Shown: positions 1 through 8,186 of the stretch, one piece after another
Layout: each line of letters opens with the position of its first letter
Numbering within the stretch: position 1 is the stretch's first letter
Notes under the pieces: generated by a model
The model's input: the letters and a program-made list of their open reading frames with translations, nothing else
Told to the model about the DNA's origin: nothing
Databases searched by the model: none
Position numbers and translations under genes: made by a program
Assembly: GCA_002421605.1 (NCBI GenBank)
Contig: DISJ01000016.1
Coordinates: 210,787-274,786 of the forward strand
Direction: 5' to 3'
Origin: Rhodobacteraceae bacterium UBA6213
GTDB lineage: Bacteria > Pseudomonadota > Alphaproteobacteria > Rhodobacterales > Rhodobacteraceae
Length of the DNA: 64,000 nt

Positions 1-196
1 GCACGGTCGCAACACCTTCAAGAACATAAATAAACTCGTCTTCGGCTTCGTGCCAGTGCCGCTCGGATGAACTGGCGCCGGGGGCGAGTATTTCAAGATA
101 GGCGCCGAACTGGGTCAACCCGCCCGCATCCGAAAGAAGTAGCGTATCGCGGCCGTCGTGCGCTGTGCGCTCGACTTTGGGCAGATCGACGATCAT
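1..196 (-). CDS. cupin-domain protein, partial (3' end outside window)
   Basis: The minus strand from 196 reads MIVDLPKVERTAHDG and continues to a cupin motif (RHWHEAEDEFIYVLEG) before leaving the window; only about 65 residues are visible. HWHEAEDEF supplies the two His and the Glu of a metal-binding small beta-barrel. It is clearly paralogous to the cupin directly upstream, sharing the DAGGLTQFGA region, and its ATG overlaps that gene's stop as ATGA, so the two are co-transcribed. Function is not assigned; single-domain cupins of this size are often metal-dependent isomerases, lyases or dioxygenases, or simple binding proteins. Confidence 0.8.
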   Translation of the reverse strand, partial: MIVDLPKVERTAHDGRDTLLLSDAGGLTQFGAYLEILAPGASSSERHWHEAEDEFIYVLEGVATV

Positions 197-663
197 CGTG
201 GCCCTTCCCAAGGGGTGCCGTCCTTGTAGGTAAAGCGCGCTTTGCCACCCTCGATCTCGATTTTCATGTCGATGTCGGAATAGGTGGCCACTTCGCTGGG
301 CGCGCGGCTACCCACCACCAAAAACCGCGCCTCGGCATTGGAACGGTTGATGAAGTGGTGCCCGTCTGCAACCCCCGCCGGAAAGGCCGCACAATCGCCC
401 GCCCGCATCACGGTTTCGCCCCCATCCTGAACCAGCACACATTCGCCCACAGTCACCATCACGAATTCGTCCTCGTTCTGGTGCCAGTGACGCAGGCTGG
501 AAAGCGCGCCGGGCTGCAGGATAATGAGATTTGCGCCAAACTGGGTCAGCCGCCCGGCATCGCCCAGCCGCAAGCTCGACCGGCCCGCCATCATCGCCCC
601 ATAAGGCGCAGGATAGATCGAGCCGGTCTTGAGCGGTACTTTCGCAGGGTCGATAATGCCCAT
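193..663 (-). CDS. cupin-domain protein
   Basis: A 156-residue protein starting MGIIDPAKVP. The ATG at 663 overlaps the thiolase stop as TGATG, which favours this start over one 48 nt further upstream inside the thiolase. The cupin core has a typical metal site (RHWHQNEDEFV), a second-motif proline/glycine turn (FPAGVADGHHFINRS) and a tail that adds a small strand-rich extension (DIDMKIEIEGGKARF). It is probably a soluble cytoplasmic protein. Position between a thiolase and a second cupin suggests a role in the same acyl-CoA pathway, but no reaction can be inferred from sequence alone. Confidence 0.85.
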   Translation of the reverse strand: MGIIDPAKVPLKTGSIYPAPYGAMMAGRSSLRLGDAGRLTQFGANLIILQPGALSSLRHWHQNEDEFVMVTVGECVLVQDGGETVMRAGDCAAFPAGVADGHHFINRSNAEARFLVVGSRAPSEVATYSDIDMKIEIEGGKARFTYKDGTPWEGPR

Positions 664-1874
664 CACACCCTCTCGATAATCGTGGCGACGCCCATACCCG
701 ATGCGATGCACAGCGTGGCAAGCCCGACACCCTTGCCGGTGCGCTCCAGCTCCTCCAGCAACGCGCTGATGATCATCGCACCCGTCGCCCCCAGCGGATG
801 ACCCATGGCAATCGCGCCACCGTTGACGTTGACCTTGTCGGGCGAAACATCAAAGGCTTGCATAAAGCGCAACACCACCGCGGCGAAGGCCTCGTTCACC
901 TCGAAAAGGTCGATGTCACCGATGTTCATGCCAGCTTCGCGCAAGATCTTTTCGGTCACCGGCACCGGGCCGGTCAGCATGATCGTGGGGTCGGTGCCGA
1001 TCTTGGCATTGGCGCGGATGCGCGCGCGCGGCTTCAGCCCATAGGCTTTGCCAAACTCGGCATTGCCCACCAAAAGCGCCGCCGCGCCATCAACGATACC
1101 TGACGAGTTGCCCGCGTGGTGCACGTGGTTGATCGCGGCAAGGTGGGGGTATTTCATCATCGCCACCTTGTCGAACCCCGGCATGACCTCGCCCATGTCC
1201 TTGAAGGCGGGCTTCAGGTTTGCCAGCGTTTCCATCGTGGTTTCCGAGCGGATGTATTCATCGCGCGCCAAAATCACGACGCCGTTCTGGTCAACCACCG
1301 GCACGATCGAGCGATCAAAGCGCCCCTCTTTCCATGCTTGGGTTGCGCGCCGCTGGCTTTCAACGGCCAGCGTATCAACATCAGTGCGGCTAAAGCCGTA
1401 TTCGGTGGCGATGATGTCCGCCGAAATGCCCTGCGGCACAAAATAGGTTTTCATCGCCAAGCTCGGGTCCACGGCAATTGCTGCCCCGTCCGACCCCATC
1501 GCAACGCGACCCATCATCTCAACACCGCCCGCGATATAGGCGCTACCAGCACCTGCCCGTACCTGGTTGGCAGCAAGGTTTACTGCCTCCATGCCGCTTG
1601 CGCAGAAGCGGTTGATGGCAAGGCCGGGGATACTTTCGTCAAGGTCCGACAGCAGCACCGCCGAACGCGCAAGGCACCCGCCCTGTTCGCCGACCTGAGT
1701 CACATTGCCCCAGATCACGTCTTCAACCGCGTGGCCTTCAAAGCCGTTGCGCGTCTTGACGGCGTTCAGCAGCCGCGCAGACAGCGCAACCGAGCTGACT
1801 TCGTGCAGCGCGCCATCGGGGCGGCCCTTGCCGCGCGGGGTGCGGACAGCGTCATAGATATAGGCTTCGGTCAT
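663..1874 (-). CDS. acetyl-CoA C-acyltransferase (thiolase)
   Basis: A 403-residue thiolase, the normal family length. It carries the nucleophilic Cys in NRFCASGMEAV (about residue 90), the NEAFAA motif, the GGAIAMGHPLGATGA block with the catalytic His, and the second active-site Cys in TLCIASGMG near the C-terminus. The enzyme cleaves 3-ketoacyl-CoA to acetyl-CoA plus a shortened acyl-CoA, or runs the reverse condensation. With the acyl-CoA dehydrogenase at 2941-4719 and MerR regulators it fits beta-oxidation; the preferred chain length cannot be told, so FadA versus AtoB/PhaA use is left open. A good purine-rich RBS (GAGGAGG) precedes the ATG. Confidence 0.95.
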   Translation of the reverse strand: MTEAYIYDAVRTPRGKGRPDGALHEVSSVALSARLLNAVKTRNGFEGHAVEDVIWGNVTQVGEQGGCLARSAVLLSDLDESIPGLAINRFCASGMEAVNLAANQVRAGAGSAYIAGGVEMMGRVAMGSDGAAIAVDPSLAMKTYFVPQGISADIIATEYGFSRTDVDTLAVESQRRATQAWKEGRFDRSIVPVVDQNGVVILARDEYIRSETTMETLANLKPAFKDMGEVMPGFDKVAMMKYPHLAAINHVHHAGNSSGIVDGAAALLVGNAEFGKAYGLKPRARIRANAKIGTDPTIMLTGPVPVTEKILREAGMNIGDIDLFEVNEAFAAVVLRFMQAFDVSPDKVNVNGGAIAMGHPLGATGAMIISALLEELERTGKGVGLATLCIASGMGVATIIERV

Positions 1875-1885
1875 CTTGGTCCTCC

Positions 1886-2521
1886 TCAGGCACGGTCAGC
1901 TGGGCTGCCGGGCATCAAATCGTAAGGGCTTTTCCAGCCGGGTAGGGCGGCGATACTGTCCAGCCAGCGGTCGATATTGGGCCAGTCAGCGCGGTTGAAC
2001 CCAAAAGGTTCAGGATAAAAAAGATAGCCACAGCAGGCTATGTCGGCGATCGTGGGGCCGGGCCCGACGATCCATGTATGGTTGGCAAGGTGGCCATCAA
2101 GCACCTGGTAGGCGGCCTTGAGCCGACCTTGCAGAAACGCAATCACCTCGGGCTGGCGCTTGGCTTCGGGCAGAAAGTTCATCATGAAACGCAAGGTACC
2201 CGCCTGGCTGGAAAGCTTGTGGTTATCCCAAAGAACCCAGCGCAGAATCTCGCGCCGCTCGGCTGCCGACTTGCCGCAGAGCTTTGAGGTTTTGGAGGAC
2301 ACATAGTCCTGAATGATCCCCGATTGGCTTAGCACCACATCGCCATCAATCAGCACGGGCACCTCGCCCATCTCGTTCAACTCTCGGTATTCGGGCGTGC
2401 GCGTTTCGCCGTTGAAAAAGTCAACGAACACCGGCTCCCACTCGAATTCGGCAAGCTGCATGGTCAATGCCGCTTTGTAGGCATTTCCTGATTCGCCAAA
2501 ACAATAGAGTTTCGCTGCCAT
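1886..2521 (-). CDS. glutathione S-transferase family protein
   Basis: A 211-residue protein with the two-domain GST layout: an N-terminal thioredoxin-like fold (MAAKLYCFGESGNAYKAAL, then EVPVLIDGDVVLSQSGIIQDYV, the cis-Pro/SNAIL-like glutathione site) and an all-helical C-terminal domain ending TIADIACCGYLF...IDRWLDSIAALPGWKSP. Cytoplasmic. It ends 11 nt before the thiolase and probably belongs to the same transcript. GSTs beside beta-oxidation genes are common in this group, but the electrophile is unknown. SGN near the N-terminus suggests a Ser-type rather than Cys-type active site. Confidence 0.9.
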   Translation of the reverse strand: MAAKLYCFGESGNAYKAALTMQLAEFEWEPVFVDFFNGETRTPEYRELNEMGEVPVLIDGDVVLSQSGIIQDYVSSKTSKLCGKSAAERREILRWVLWDNHKLSSQAGTLRFMMNFLPEAKRQPEVIAFLQGRLKAAYQVLDGHLANHTWIVGPGPTIADIACCGYLFYPEPFGFNRADWPNIDRWLDSIAALPGWKSPYDLMPGSPADRA

Positions 2522-2680
2522 ATAATCCGCGCTCCCTGTGTGGCGGTCGGGCGGCGGGTTCAGCCCCGCGTGCCCCCGCGCTGTGTGTTCGCAATGACCA
2601 AGAACAATTTACGAAACAGCATCGGCCACTGTTGCGACCGCGTCTTCACTGCGCCAGTAGCCATGCTCCCTCCTCGTTCT

Positions 2681-2893
2681 TCACGCCTTGCGGTCTTCAA
2701 GCTCGGCCTGAAACAGCTTCAGTCGAACCGCGAGGTTTTCCTTATGCGTTACCGAGCCGAAATGCTCGAACAGAAATACCAGCGCCTCGTCAGTGCTCAG
2801 GCCCGCAGCGTCGGCAAAACTGTTCAACGCGCGGTACGCGTCGTTTGTCAGGGCCACCGGAAAGCGGCGGGTCAGGCGCAGGCGCTTGGGCAT
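2681..2893 (-). CDS. small ribbon-helix-helix-like protein
   Basis: A 70-residue protein: a basic start (MPKRLRLTRRFPVALT), then DAYRALNSFADAAG and LSTDEALVFLFEHF, which looks like one beta-strand and two helices of a ribbon-helix-helix fold, followed by a polar helix (KENLAVRLKLFQAELED). RHH proteins bind DNA as dimers, so this may be a local repressor; that is inference from pattern only. It sits between the acyl-CoA dehydrogenase and the GST in the same direction, with an RBS-like GGGAGAAG upstream, and ends about 160 bp before the GST start. No catalytic residues are apparent. Confidence 0.65.
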   Translation of the reverse strand: MPKRLRLTRRFPVALTNDAYRALNSFADAAGLSTDEALVFLFEHFGSVTHKENLAVRLKLFQAELEDRKA

Positions 2894-2940
2894 GGCTTCT
2901 CCCTTCCATGCGGGGGCGGGCGGGCCGCCCCCGAAAGAGG

Positions 2941-4719
2941 TTAGAACGCTTCCGCGCCCAATGCCATAACCGGATCATCGCCCGAAAGGATGCGCGTCAA
3001 ATGCAGCGCCGTGGCGGGCAGCTGGCGCGCCATGTAAAAGCGCCCGGTGGCAAGCTTGGCCTCATAGAACGCGGCATCCTCGGCACCCGCAGCAAGTGCG
3101 GCCTGCGCAGCCTTGGCCATGCGCGCCCACATCAGCCCAAGGCAGACATGGCCGAAAAGGTGCATGAAGTCATAGGCACCCGCCAGTGCCGCGTTGGGGT
3201 TTTTCATGCCCTTCTCAACAAAGAACATCGAGGCCGCCTGCAAATCCTTCGAGGCCGCCTTGAGCGGGTCGAGGAATTGCGCTTTCAGCGCAGCATCTCC
3301 CTCGTTTTCCTTGATGAAGTCTTTGACGAGTCCAAAGAAGGCCATGGCGTATTTGCCGCCATCCTGACCGATCTTGCGCCCCACAAGGTCAAGCGCCTGC
3401 ACGCCGTTGGCGCCCTCGTAGATCATCGCGATGCGGGCATCGCGGGCGAACTGGCTCATGCCCTGTTCTTCGATATAGCCGTGCCCGCCATAGACCTGCT
3501 GCGCGTTGACGGCCGCTTCAAACCCCTTGTCGGTCTGAAAACCTTTCAGCACCGGAATCATCAGGCTAACCAGCCCCTCGGCGTCTTCATCGTTCAGCCG
3601 GTGGCTGCGATCAATCAGTTCGGCGGCCCAATAGGTAAAGGCCCGCGCGCCTTCGACAAAGCTTTTCTGCTCCATCAGATTGCGGCGGATGTCGGGGTGC
3701 ACGATCAGCGGGTCCGCGGGGCCGTCGGGGTTTTCCGCGCCGGTCACGGCGCGGCCCTGCAGGCGATCCTTGGCGTAGGCGAGGGCGTTCTGATAGGCGA
3801 TTTCGGCAACCGAATAGCCTTGCAGGCCCACGCCTAGCCGCGCTTCGTTCATCATCGTGAACATGGCGCGCATGCCTTTGTGCAGATCGCCCAGCAGATA
3901 GCCCGTGGCGCCATCAAAGTTCATCACGCAGGTCGAGTTGCCGTGGATTCCCATCTTTTCTTCAAGCTTGCCACAGGCGACCGCGTTGCGCGCGCCCAGC
4001 GAACCATCGGCTTTCAGCATGAATTTTGGCACGAGGAAAAGGGAAATGCCCTTGGTTCCTTCGCCGCCGCCAGGTGCCTTGGCCAGCACAAGGTGAATGA
4101 TGTTTTCGGCCAGATCGTGTTCGCCTGAGGAGATGAAAATCTTTTCCCCGGTGATCTTGTAGCTGCCATCTTTTTGCGGTTCGGCCTTGGTGCGCATCAG
4201 CCCAAGGTCGGTGCCGCAATGCGCCTCGGTCAGGTTCATCGTGCCGGTCCACTCAAGGCTCAGCATCTTGGGCACATAAGCGGTTTTTTGTTCGTCCGTG
4301 CCGTGCGTCAGAATCGCGCCGATCGCGCCGTGTGTTAGGCCCTGATACATGTTGAAGGCCATGTTGCCCGAAACGAAGAACTCACCCACCACCGTGCCAA
4401 CCAGATAAGGCAGGCCCTGACCGCCGTATTCTTCGGGCAGATCAAGCCCGTTCCAACCGCCTTCTTTCACCGCTTCGAAGGCTTGCTTGAATCCCTTGGG
4501 CGTGCGCACCACGCCGTTTTCCAGATGGCAACCCTCGGTATCGCCCACTGCGTTCAGCGGCGCCAGAATCTCGGATGACACCTTGCCTGCAGCATCGAAA
4601 ATCGCATCGGTAAAATCGCGGTCAAGGTCGGCGTAGCCCGGAATGTCGGATTTTGAAATTTCCAGCACCTCGTGCAGCACGAATTGGGCGTCTTTGGTTG
4701 GGGCAGTGTAATTTTGCAT
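2941..4719 (-). CDS. acyl-CoA dehydrogenase (long, DmdC/FadE-like form)
   Basis: A 592-residue flavoprotein, longer than the classical 380-residue acyl-CoA dehydrogenase and matching the subfamily with an extra C-terminal helical domain that includes 3-methylmercaptopropionyl-CoA dehydrogenase DmdC. FAD and acyl-CoA binding blocks are visible (MNLTEAHCGTDLGL, KITGEKIFISSGEHD), and IYEGANGVQALDLVGRK holds the expected catalytic Glu. The ATG at 4719 is chosen because GGGAGAGAG lies just upstream; a TTG 15 nt earlier lies inside that RBS. It oxidises acyl-CoA to enoyl-CoA, passing electrons to ETF. DmdC activity on a DMSP metabolite is possible but unproven: no dmdB or dmdD is in the window. Confidence 0.93.
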   Translation of the reverse strand: MQNYTAPTKDAQFVLHEVLEISKSDIPGYADLDRDFTDAIFDAAGKVSSEILAPLNAVGDTEGCHLENGVVRTPKGFKQAFEAVKEGGWNGLDLPEEYGGQGLPYLVGTVVGEFFVSGNMAFNMYQGLTHGAIGAILTHGTDEQKTAYVPKMLSLEWTGTMNLTEAHCGTDLGLMRTKAEPQKDGSYKITGEKIFISSGEHDLAENIIHLVLAKAPGGGEGTKGISLFLVPKFMLKADGSLGARNAVACGKLEEKMGIHGNSTCVMNFDGATGYLLGDLHKGMRAMFTMMNEARLGVGLQGYSVAEIAYQNALAYAKDRLQGRAVTGAENPDGPADPLIVHPDIRRNLMEQKSFVEGARAFTYWAAELIDRSHRLNDEDAEGLVSLMIPVLKGFQTDKGFEAAVNAQQVYGGHGYIEEQGMSQFARDARIAMIYEGANGVQALDLVGRKIGQDGGKYAMAFFGLVKDFIKENEGDAALKAQFLDPLKAASKDLQAASMFFVEKGMKNPNAALAGAYDFMHLFGHVCLGLMWARMAKAAQAALAAGAEDAAFYEAKLATGRFYMARQLPATALHLTRILSGDDPVMALGAEAF

Positions 4720-4743
4720 GTCTCTCTCCCTCAAAACTTCTGG

Positions 4744-5142
4744 TCAGGCCGCTGGCTGTTCGCCGGATTTTTCCGCCAGAGCGCGCTCACCTATACTGAT
4801 CTGCTGGTTCAACTCGCTGATTGCCGCTTCAAGCTCGGCGTGCTGATGGCGCATTTCTGCCAACCGCTCTCGCGCAAGCGCGATCGTGCGCCTCATTTGC
4901 GTACGATGCTGATCGTCGATGTCATAAAGGTCGAGCAGCTGGCGAATATCTTCAAGGCTAAAGCCAAATCTCTTGCCGCGCAGAATCAGCTTCAGGCGGG
5001 CGCGGTCGCGACGCGTGAACAGCCGCTTCTGCCCCTTGCGAAGCGGAAAAAGCAGCTCTTTCGATTCGTAAAAACGCAGCGTGCGTGGCGTTACGGCAAA
5101 GGCCTCGCACATCTCGCGGATACTCATCACGTCTTCGCTCAT
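4744..5142 (-). CDS. MerR-family transcriptional regulator
   Basis: A 132-residue regulator with an N-terminal winged HTH of MerR type (SIREMCEAFAVTPRTLRFYESKELL...KGQKRLFTRRDRARLKLILRGKRFGFSLEDIRQLLDLYD), then a coiled-coil dimerisation helix. The C-terminal region lacks the Cys pattern of metal-sensing MerR proteins, as in the LiuR/PsrA-type regulators that sense acyl-CoA and control branched-chain amino acid and fatty-acid breakdown in alphaproteobacteria. It lies 24 nt upstream of the acyl-CoA dehydrogenase on the same strand. Its upstream gap contains an imperfect ACGC/GCGT palindrome that may be its operator. Confidence 0.9.
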   Translation of the reverse strand: MSEDVMSIREMCEAFAVTPRTLRFYESKELLFPLRKGQKRLFTRRDRARLKLILRGKRFGFSLEDIRQLLDLYDIDDQHRTQMRRTIALARERLAEMRHQHAELEAAISELNQQISIGERALAEKSGEQPAA

Positions 5143-5215
5143 TCGGGCCCTGCCACGTGCATGTCGTTACGTCATGCTCAGAATGTGTGTTGTTGGCCCA
5201 AGTTTTCAAGCAAAG

Positions 5216-5238
5216 TTGACGCGAACGTAAGCGTAACG
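5216..5238. promoter_or_regulatory. candidate MerR (LiuR-like) operator
   Basis: The 127-bp gap between the two merR genes holds TTGACGCGAACGTAAGCGT followed by AACG. Its core (5219-5234) is an imperfect palindrome, ACGC-ga-AC then GT-aa-GCGT, with repeated ACGT steps. LiuR-type MerR proteins are, as I recall, associated with ACGT-rich imperfect palindromes ahead of fatty-acid and branched-chain catabolic genes. The site lies 75-95 bp upstream of the 4744-5142 regulator. It is assigned by pattern only. Confidence 0.4.
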
Positions 5239-5269
5239 TGGCGTCATAGCAGCGCCTAATCTGGCGCGC

Positions 5270-5638
5270 TCAGGTGGGAAGCGAGGCGGCGGTCTCGTCG
5301 CGCAAGGCGCGCAAATCGGCGATCGTGTGCTGCAACTCGGCCACTTGCGTTTCAAGGGCCTGCAACTGGCGATCCGCCATCACCACCCATGCCTGATACT
5401 GCTCTAGCGTGCCCTTCTTGTCATACAGCAGCAGCCATTGGCGGATATCTTCCAACCCAAAGCCAAAGCGGCGCCCGCGCAAGATCAGCGTCATGCGCGC
5501 CACTTCGCGCGCCCCGTAGTATCGCGCGCGCCCTTCCTTTTGCGGGCTCAGAAGCTCGATGTACTCGTAATAGCGTAAGGTGCGCGGTGTCACATCGAAA
5601 CGCGCGCACATTTCCTTGAAACCGATCAGGTCTGACAT
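5270..5638 (-). CDS. MerR-family transcriptional regulator (second copy)
   Basis: A 122-residue MerR protein paralogous to the regulator at 4744-5142: the DNA-binding part aligns closely (EMCARFDVTPRTLRYYEYIELLSPQKEGRARYYGAREVARMTLILRGRRFGFGLEDIRQWLLLYDKKG) while the C-terminal coiled coil diverges (QLQALETQVAELQHTIADLRAL). No metal-binding Cys cluster is present. It is read away from the thioesterases at 5791, so the 150-bp gap upstream is a divergent promoter region. Tandem duplicates with different effector ends suggest two acyl-CoA-type signals feeding the same gene set; this is inference. Confidence 0.9.
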   Translation of the reverse strand: MSDLIGFKEMCARFDVTPRTLRYYEYIELLSPQKEGRARYYGAREVARMTLILRGRRFGFGLEDIRQWLLLYDKKGTLEQYQAWVVMADRQLQALETQVAELQHTIADLRALRDETAASLPT

Positions 5639-5790
5639 CCGTGTTCCCCTTCCGCGGTGGCGAAACTAACGGAGCGGGGCGACGATCTCAACTCGGATCG
5701 TGCAGCGCGCTGCGTGTGGCCCGCTCCTATTGCCCCTTGCAGGGCGCGAGGTCGCGCGCCAAAGTCGGCGCAAAGCCAGAGGGGCAAGGA

Positions 5791-6240
5791 ATGGATCGGC
5801 ACGAAGAGGCAAAGCTGCGCGTGGCGCGGCAATTCATCGAAGCGATTCCACATTCGCGCGCACTTGGCATGCAACTTGATGCGCTGACCAACGGGGTCGC
5901 CGAAATCTCCATGCCCTACGATCTGCGGCTGGTGGGTGACCCGCGCACCGGGGTGATTCACGGCGGCGCGGTTTCGGCGCTGATGGATACCTGTTGTGGC
6001 GCGGCGGTGATGAGCCACCCCGAAGCCCCCGCAGGCACCGCGACGATTGATCTGCGCATCGACTATATGCGCGCTGCTACCCCCGGCCAACGCATCCGCG
6101 CCCGCGCCGCGTGCTACCACGTCACCCGCAGCGTGGCCTTTGTGCGCGCCACCGCCTTTGATGATGACGCCGACCACCCCGTCGCCTCGGCAACCGGCGC
6201 CTTTACCATCGAGCGCGCCCGCAAGGACACTCCGGCATGA
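5791..6240 (+). CDS. PaaI-family thioesterase
   Basis: A 149-residue hotdog-fold thioesterase. The start MDRHEEAKLRV at 5791 follows GAGGGGCAAGGA; longer frames to 5641 have no hotdog-like sequence. GVIHGGAVSALMDTCCGAAV contains the HGG motif and the acidic residue expected in the PaaI active site, and IDLRIDYMRAATPGQRIRARA is the second core strand region. It hydrolyses acyl-CoA or aryl-CoA thioesters in the cytoplasm. It overlaps the next thioesterase by ATGA and is divergent from the MerR/beta-oxidation cluster, which suggests coenzyme A recycling or removal of dead-end thioesters. Confidence 0.9.
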   Translation: MDRHEEAKLRVARQFIEAIPHSRALGMQLDALTNGVAEISMPYDLRLVGDPRTGVIHGGAVSALMDTCCGAAVMSHPEAPAGTATIDLRIDYMRAATPGQRIRARAACYHVTRSVAFVRATAFDDDADHPVASATGAFTIERARKDTPA

Positions 6241-6782
6241 GCACGCCCCCCAGCACCCCGCGCAAACGGCCAGAGCCCGTGCAACTGGTAAAAAGCCGCC
6301 GCGATGCAGCACTTCGCGCGCTGGTTACCGGCGTGCCCTACATCCAGTTTCTTGGCATCCGCTTTGACCGGCGCGGCGACGAACTGACGGCAGAGCTGCC
6401 GTTTGATGAAAAGCTGATCGGAAATCCGCTGCTGCCTGCGCTGCACGGCGGGGTCACGGCGGCCTTCCTAGAGGTAACGGCGATCATCGAGCTAAGCTGG
6501 ACACTTTTGTGGGAAGATATGGAATCGGGGCGCATCGACCCCGCCACGCTCGATCCGCTGCACCTGCCGCGCTTGCCAAAAACCATCGACTTTACTGTTG
6601 ATTACCTTCGCTCTGGCCTGCCGCGCGATGCCTATGCGCGGGCCCGCGTGAACCGCTCGGGGCGCCGGTATGCGTCGGTGCATGTCGAGGCGTGGCAAGA
6701 CAACCGCGCGCGGCTTTTGGCGCAAGGCACCGGCCATTTCCTGATGCCACCAGCAGGCCCGATCAGCGCGCGCGATGACTGA
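6237..6782 (+). CDS. PaaI-family thioesterase (second copy)
   Basis: A 181-residue hotdog-fold protein starting in an ATGA overlap with the preceding gene. The active-site region reads LHGGVTAAFLEVTAI, keeping the HGG motif but with Glu at the usual acidic position, and IDFTVDYLRSGLPRDAYARARV forms the central strand. An insertion (LLWEDMESGRIDPATLDPLHLPRLPKT) lengthens it relative to its neighbour. The two tandem enzymes may form a heteromeric hotdog assembly or act on different CoA esters. Its stop overlaps the start of the MATE transporter (6775), so three genes form one operon. Confidence 0.88.
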   Translation: MSTPPSTPRKRPEPVQLVKSRRDAALRALVTGVPYIQFLGIRFDRRGDELTAELPFDEKLIGNPLLPALHGGVTAAFLEVTAIIELSWTLLWEDMESGRIDPATLDPLHLPRLPKTIDFTVDYLRSGLPRDAYARARVNRSGRRYASVHVEAWQDNRARLLAQGTGHFLMPPAGPISARDD

Positions 6783-8082
6783 CATAAACCACCGAAGGGT
6801 GCTGCGCATTGCGCTGCCCATTGTCATTTCCAATGCCACGGTGCCAATTCTCGGCGCGGTCGATACCGGCGTTGTGGGGCAGCTGGGCGCTGCCGCCCCA
6901 ATTGGCGCGGTGGGGCTTGGCGCGGTGATTCTTGCCTCGCTTTACTGGGTGTTCGGCTTTCTGCGCATGGGCACCACCGGGCTTGTGGCGCAAGCCAAAG
7001 GCGCGGGCGATCACGCCGAAATTGCCGCCAACCTTTCGCGCGCGCTGCTGATTGGCGGTGGCGCGGGCCTAGCCATCATTCTGGCCCAGCTCCCGCTGTT
7101 CGCCGCAGCTTTCTACCTATCGCCCGCCAGCGCCGAGGTCGAGTCGCTGGCGCATAGCTATCTTTCGATCCGTATTTGGGGCGCGCCTGCAACCATCTCG
7201 ATGTATGCGCTGACCGGTTGGCTGATCGCGCTGGAACGCACGCGCGCAGTGCTGCTGGTGCAGGTCTGGATGAACGGGCTGAACATCGCGCTTGATCTGT
7301 GGTTTGTACTTGGCCTTGGCTGGGGCGTGCCGGGGGTGGCGATTGCCACACTGATTTCAGAATGGTCAGGGCTGGCGCTGGCGCTTTGGTTGGCGCGCGA
7401 TGCGCTGCAGGGCGGGCACTGGCGCCGCGCCGCGCTGGTTTTTGATCGCGCCCGGCTGGTGCTGATGGCGCGGGTCAATTCCGACATCATGATCCGCTCG
7501 GTGCTGCTACAGGCGGCTTTCACCAGCTTTCTGTTTCTTGGCGCGGGCTTGGGCGATACTACGCTCGCTGCCAATCAGGTGCTGGTGCAGTTTCTCTCGA
7601 TCATCGCCTTCTCGCTCGACGGGTTTGCCTTTGCCGCCGAAACGCTGACCGGGCAGGCACTCGGCGCACGCCGACCCACCACGTTGCGCCGCGCCGCGAT
7701 TGTTACGTCTGAATGGGGGGTAGGGGGGGCGGTGCTGCTGGCGCTGTTCTTCTGGCTCGTCGGGCCAGCGCTGATCGACACTATGGCCACCGCGCCCGAG
7801 GTGCGCGAAACCGCGCGCGTGTATCTGCCGTGGCTTATCGCCTCGCCGCTGATCGGCATTGCCAGTTGGATGTTCGATGGCATCTTCATCGGCACCACGC
7901 TTTCCCGCGAGATGCGCAATGCGATGCTGGCATCGGTAGCAATCTATGTGGCTGCGGTGGCGGTGCTTTTGCCCACCTTCGGCAACCACGGGCTTTGGGC
8001 GGCGCTGATGATTCTCAATGCCGCGCGCGGCCTGACCATGGCCGCATTTTACCCCCGCGCCGAGGCCCGCGCCCGCGCGTGA
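6775..8082 (+). CDS. MATE-family efflux transporter (DinF-like)
   Basis: A 435-residue membrane protein with about twelve hydrophobic segments in two pseudo-repeats. The start region (HRRVLRIALPIVISNATVPILGAVDTGVVGQLG) is the characteristic MATE first helix, and the second half begins SEWGVGGAVLLALFFWLVGPALIDTMA. It is expected to export cationic drugs or metabolites by Na+ or H+ antiport across the inner membrane. It overlaps the thioesterase by 8 nt, implying translational coupling. Whether it exports a product related to the thioesterases is unknown. Confidence 0.9.
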   Translation: MTDINHRRVLRIALPIVISNATVPILGAVDTGVVGQLGAAAPIGAVGLGAVILASLYWVFGFLRMGTTGLVAQAKGAGDHAEIAANLSRALLIGGGAGLAIILAQLPLFAAAFYLSPASAEVESLAHSYLSIRIWGAPATISMYALTGWLIALERTRAVLLVQVWMNGLNIALDLWFVLGLGWGVPGVAIATLISEWSGLALALWLARDALQGGHWRRAALVFDRARLVLMARVNSDIMIRSVLLQAAFTSFLFLGAGLGDTTLAANQVLVQFLSIIAFSLDGFAFAAETLTGQALGARRPTTLRRAAIVTSEWGVGGAVLLALFFWLVGPALIDTMATAPEVRETARVYLPWLIASPLIGIASWMFDGIFIGTTLSREMRNAMLASVAIYVAAVAVLLPTFGNHGLWAALMILNAARGLTMAAFYPRAEARARA

Positions 8083-8186
8083 ATACCCAAGCGATGCTGC
8101 CGCAAAGCTTTATAATTGGTAAATGCCAGCAGGTATAGTCCATAAAAACAGAGGCTTACCGGCTTTAACGCACGTGTTATAGCGCC

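Noticed and set aside
2467..3837. A 456-codon plus-strand frame across the acyl-CoA dehydrogenase
   Set aside because: Shadow of the minus-strand acyl-CoA dehydrogenase and the small RHH-like gene; composition is Arg/His/Pro-rich with no domain.
5626..6312. A 228-codon minus-strand frame opposite the first thioesterase
   Set aside because: Gly/His/Arg-rich shadow frame; the plus strand carries the PaaI active-site motif.
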